Part shown: piece after piece, positions 5,795-5,831 of the stretch | How the letters are laid out: every line of letters starts with the position of its first letter | How positions within the stretch are numbered: the first letter of the stretch is position 1 | Assembly (NCBI GenBank): GCA_018814245.1 | Contig: JAHIZN010000028.1 | Span: 1-5,831 of the forward strand | Length of the DNA: 5,831 bases | Reading direction: 5' to 3' | DNA from: a bacterium | Lineage (GTDB): Bacteria > UBA9089 > CG2-30-40-21 | Made by a program: the position numbers and the translations under genes | The notes under the pieces: generated by a model | Seen by the model: only the letters and a program-made list of their open reading frames with translations | Databases searched by the model: none | Told to the model about the DNA's origin: nothing

Positions 5795-5831
5795 GATTGC
5801 CTGTATTGCCTTAAAGATATTCCAATTGACA

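Overview
The window looks like chromosomal DNA from a diderm (Gram-negative-type) bacterium. It encodes an outer-membrane beta-barrel with a signal peptide and a C-terminal Phe, a WaaL-type glycan ligase, and YajQ. The DNA is moderately AT-rich. The gene content and the many palindromic and short tandem repeats between genes resemble uncultured lineages such as Desantisbacteria, Omnitrophota or Planctomycetes relatives. That placement is an impression, not a result.

Layout. (1) Bases 1-296 are a gene-free leader with several mutually compatible or competing stems and no gene of their own. (2) Bases 297-3549 hold a two-gene plus-strand operon: a 734-aa O-antigen-ligase-type membrane protein with a C-terminal TPR domain, then a 348-aa membrane-anchored HExxH metallopeptidase. 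The second ATG sits one base past the first stop codon, and its Shine-Dalgarno lies inside the first gene. (3) Bases 3550-3843 separate convergent genes and are almost entirely repeats: a ~10-nt tandem tract, a 24-bp perfect inverted repeat around a smaller hairpin, and a 7-nt tandem tract. (4) Bases 3844-5302 carry two minus-strand genes, yajQ upstream and a PorV/UPF0164-like outer-membrane protein downstream. They are separated by 91 nt that hold a double palindrome abutting the yajQ stop codon. (5) Bases 5303-5831 are gene-free. They contain a strong GC-rich hairpin, a second copy of part of the 3.7-kb repeat with an 18-nt insertion, smaller hairpins, and a 12-bp palindrome near the right edge.

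How the genes may work together. The ligase probably transfers or polymerises lipid-linked glycan at the periplasmic face. Predicted topology puts its TPR domain in the periplasm, the same compartment as the peptidase domain, so the two may form a surface-glycan or glycoprotein maturation unit (inference). YajQ is a nucleotide-binding protein reported to bind c-di-GMP in some bacteria. Its relation to the barrel protein is unknown.

No complete new system is evident. The least ordinary signals are the dispersed hairpins, which keep loop and flank words while their stems change in a compensated way, and the structured leader before the ligase gene.
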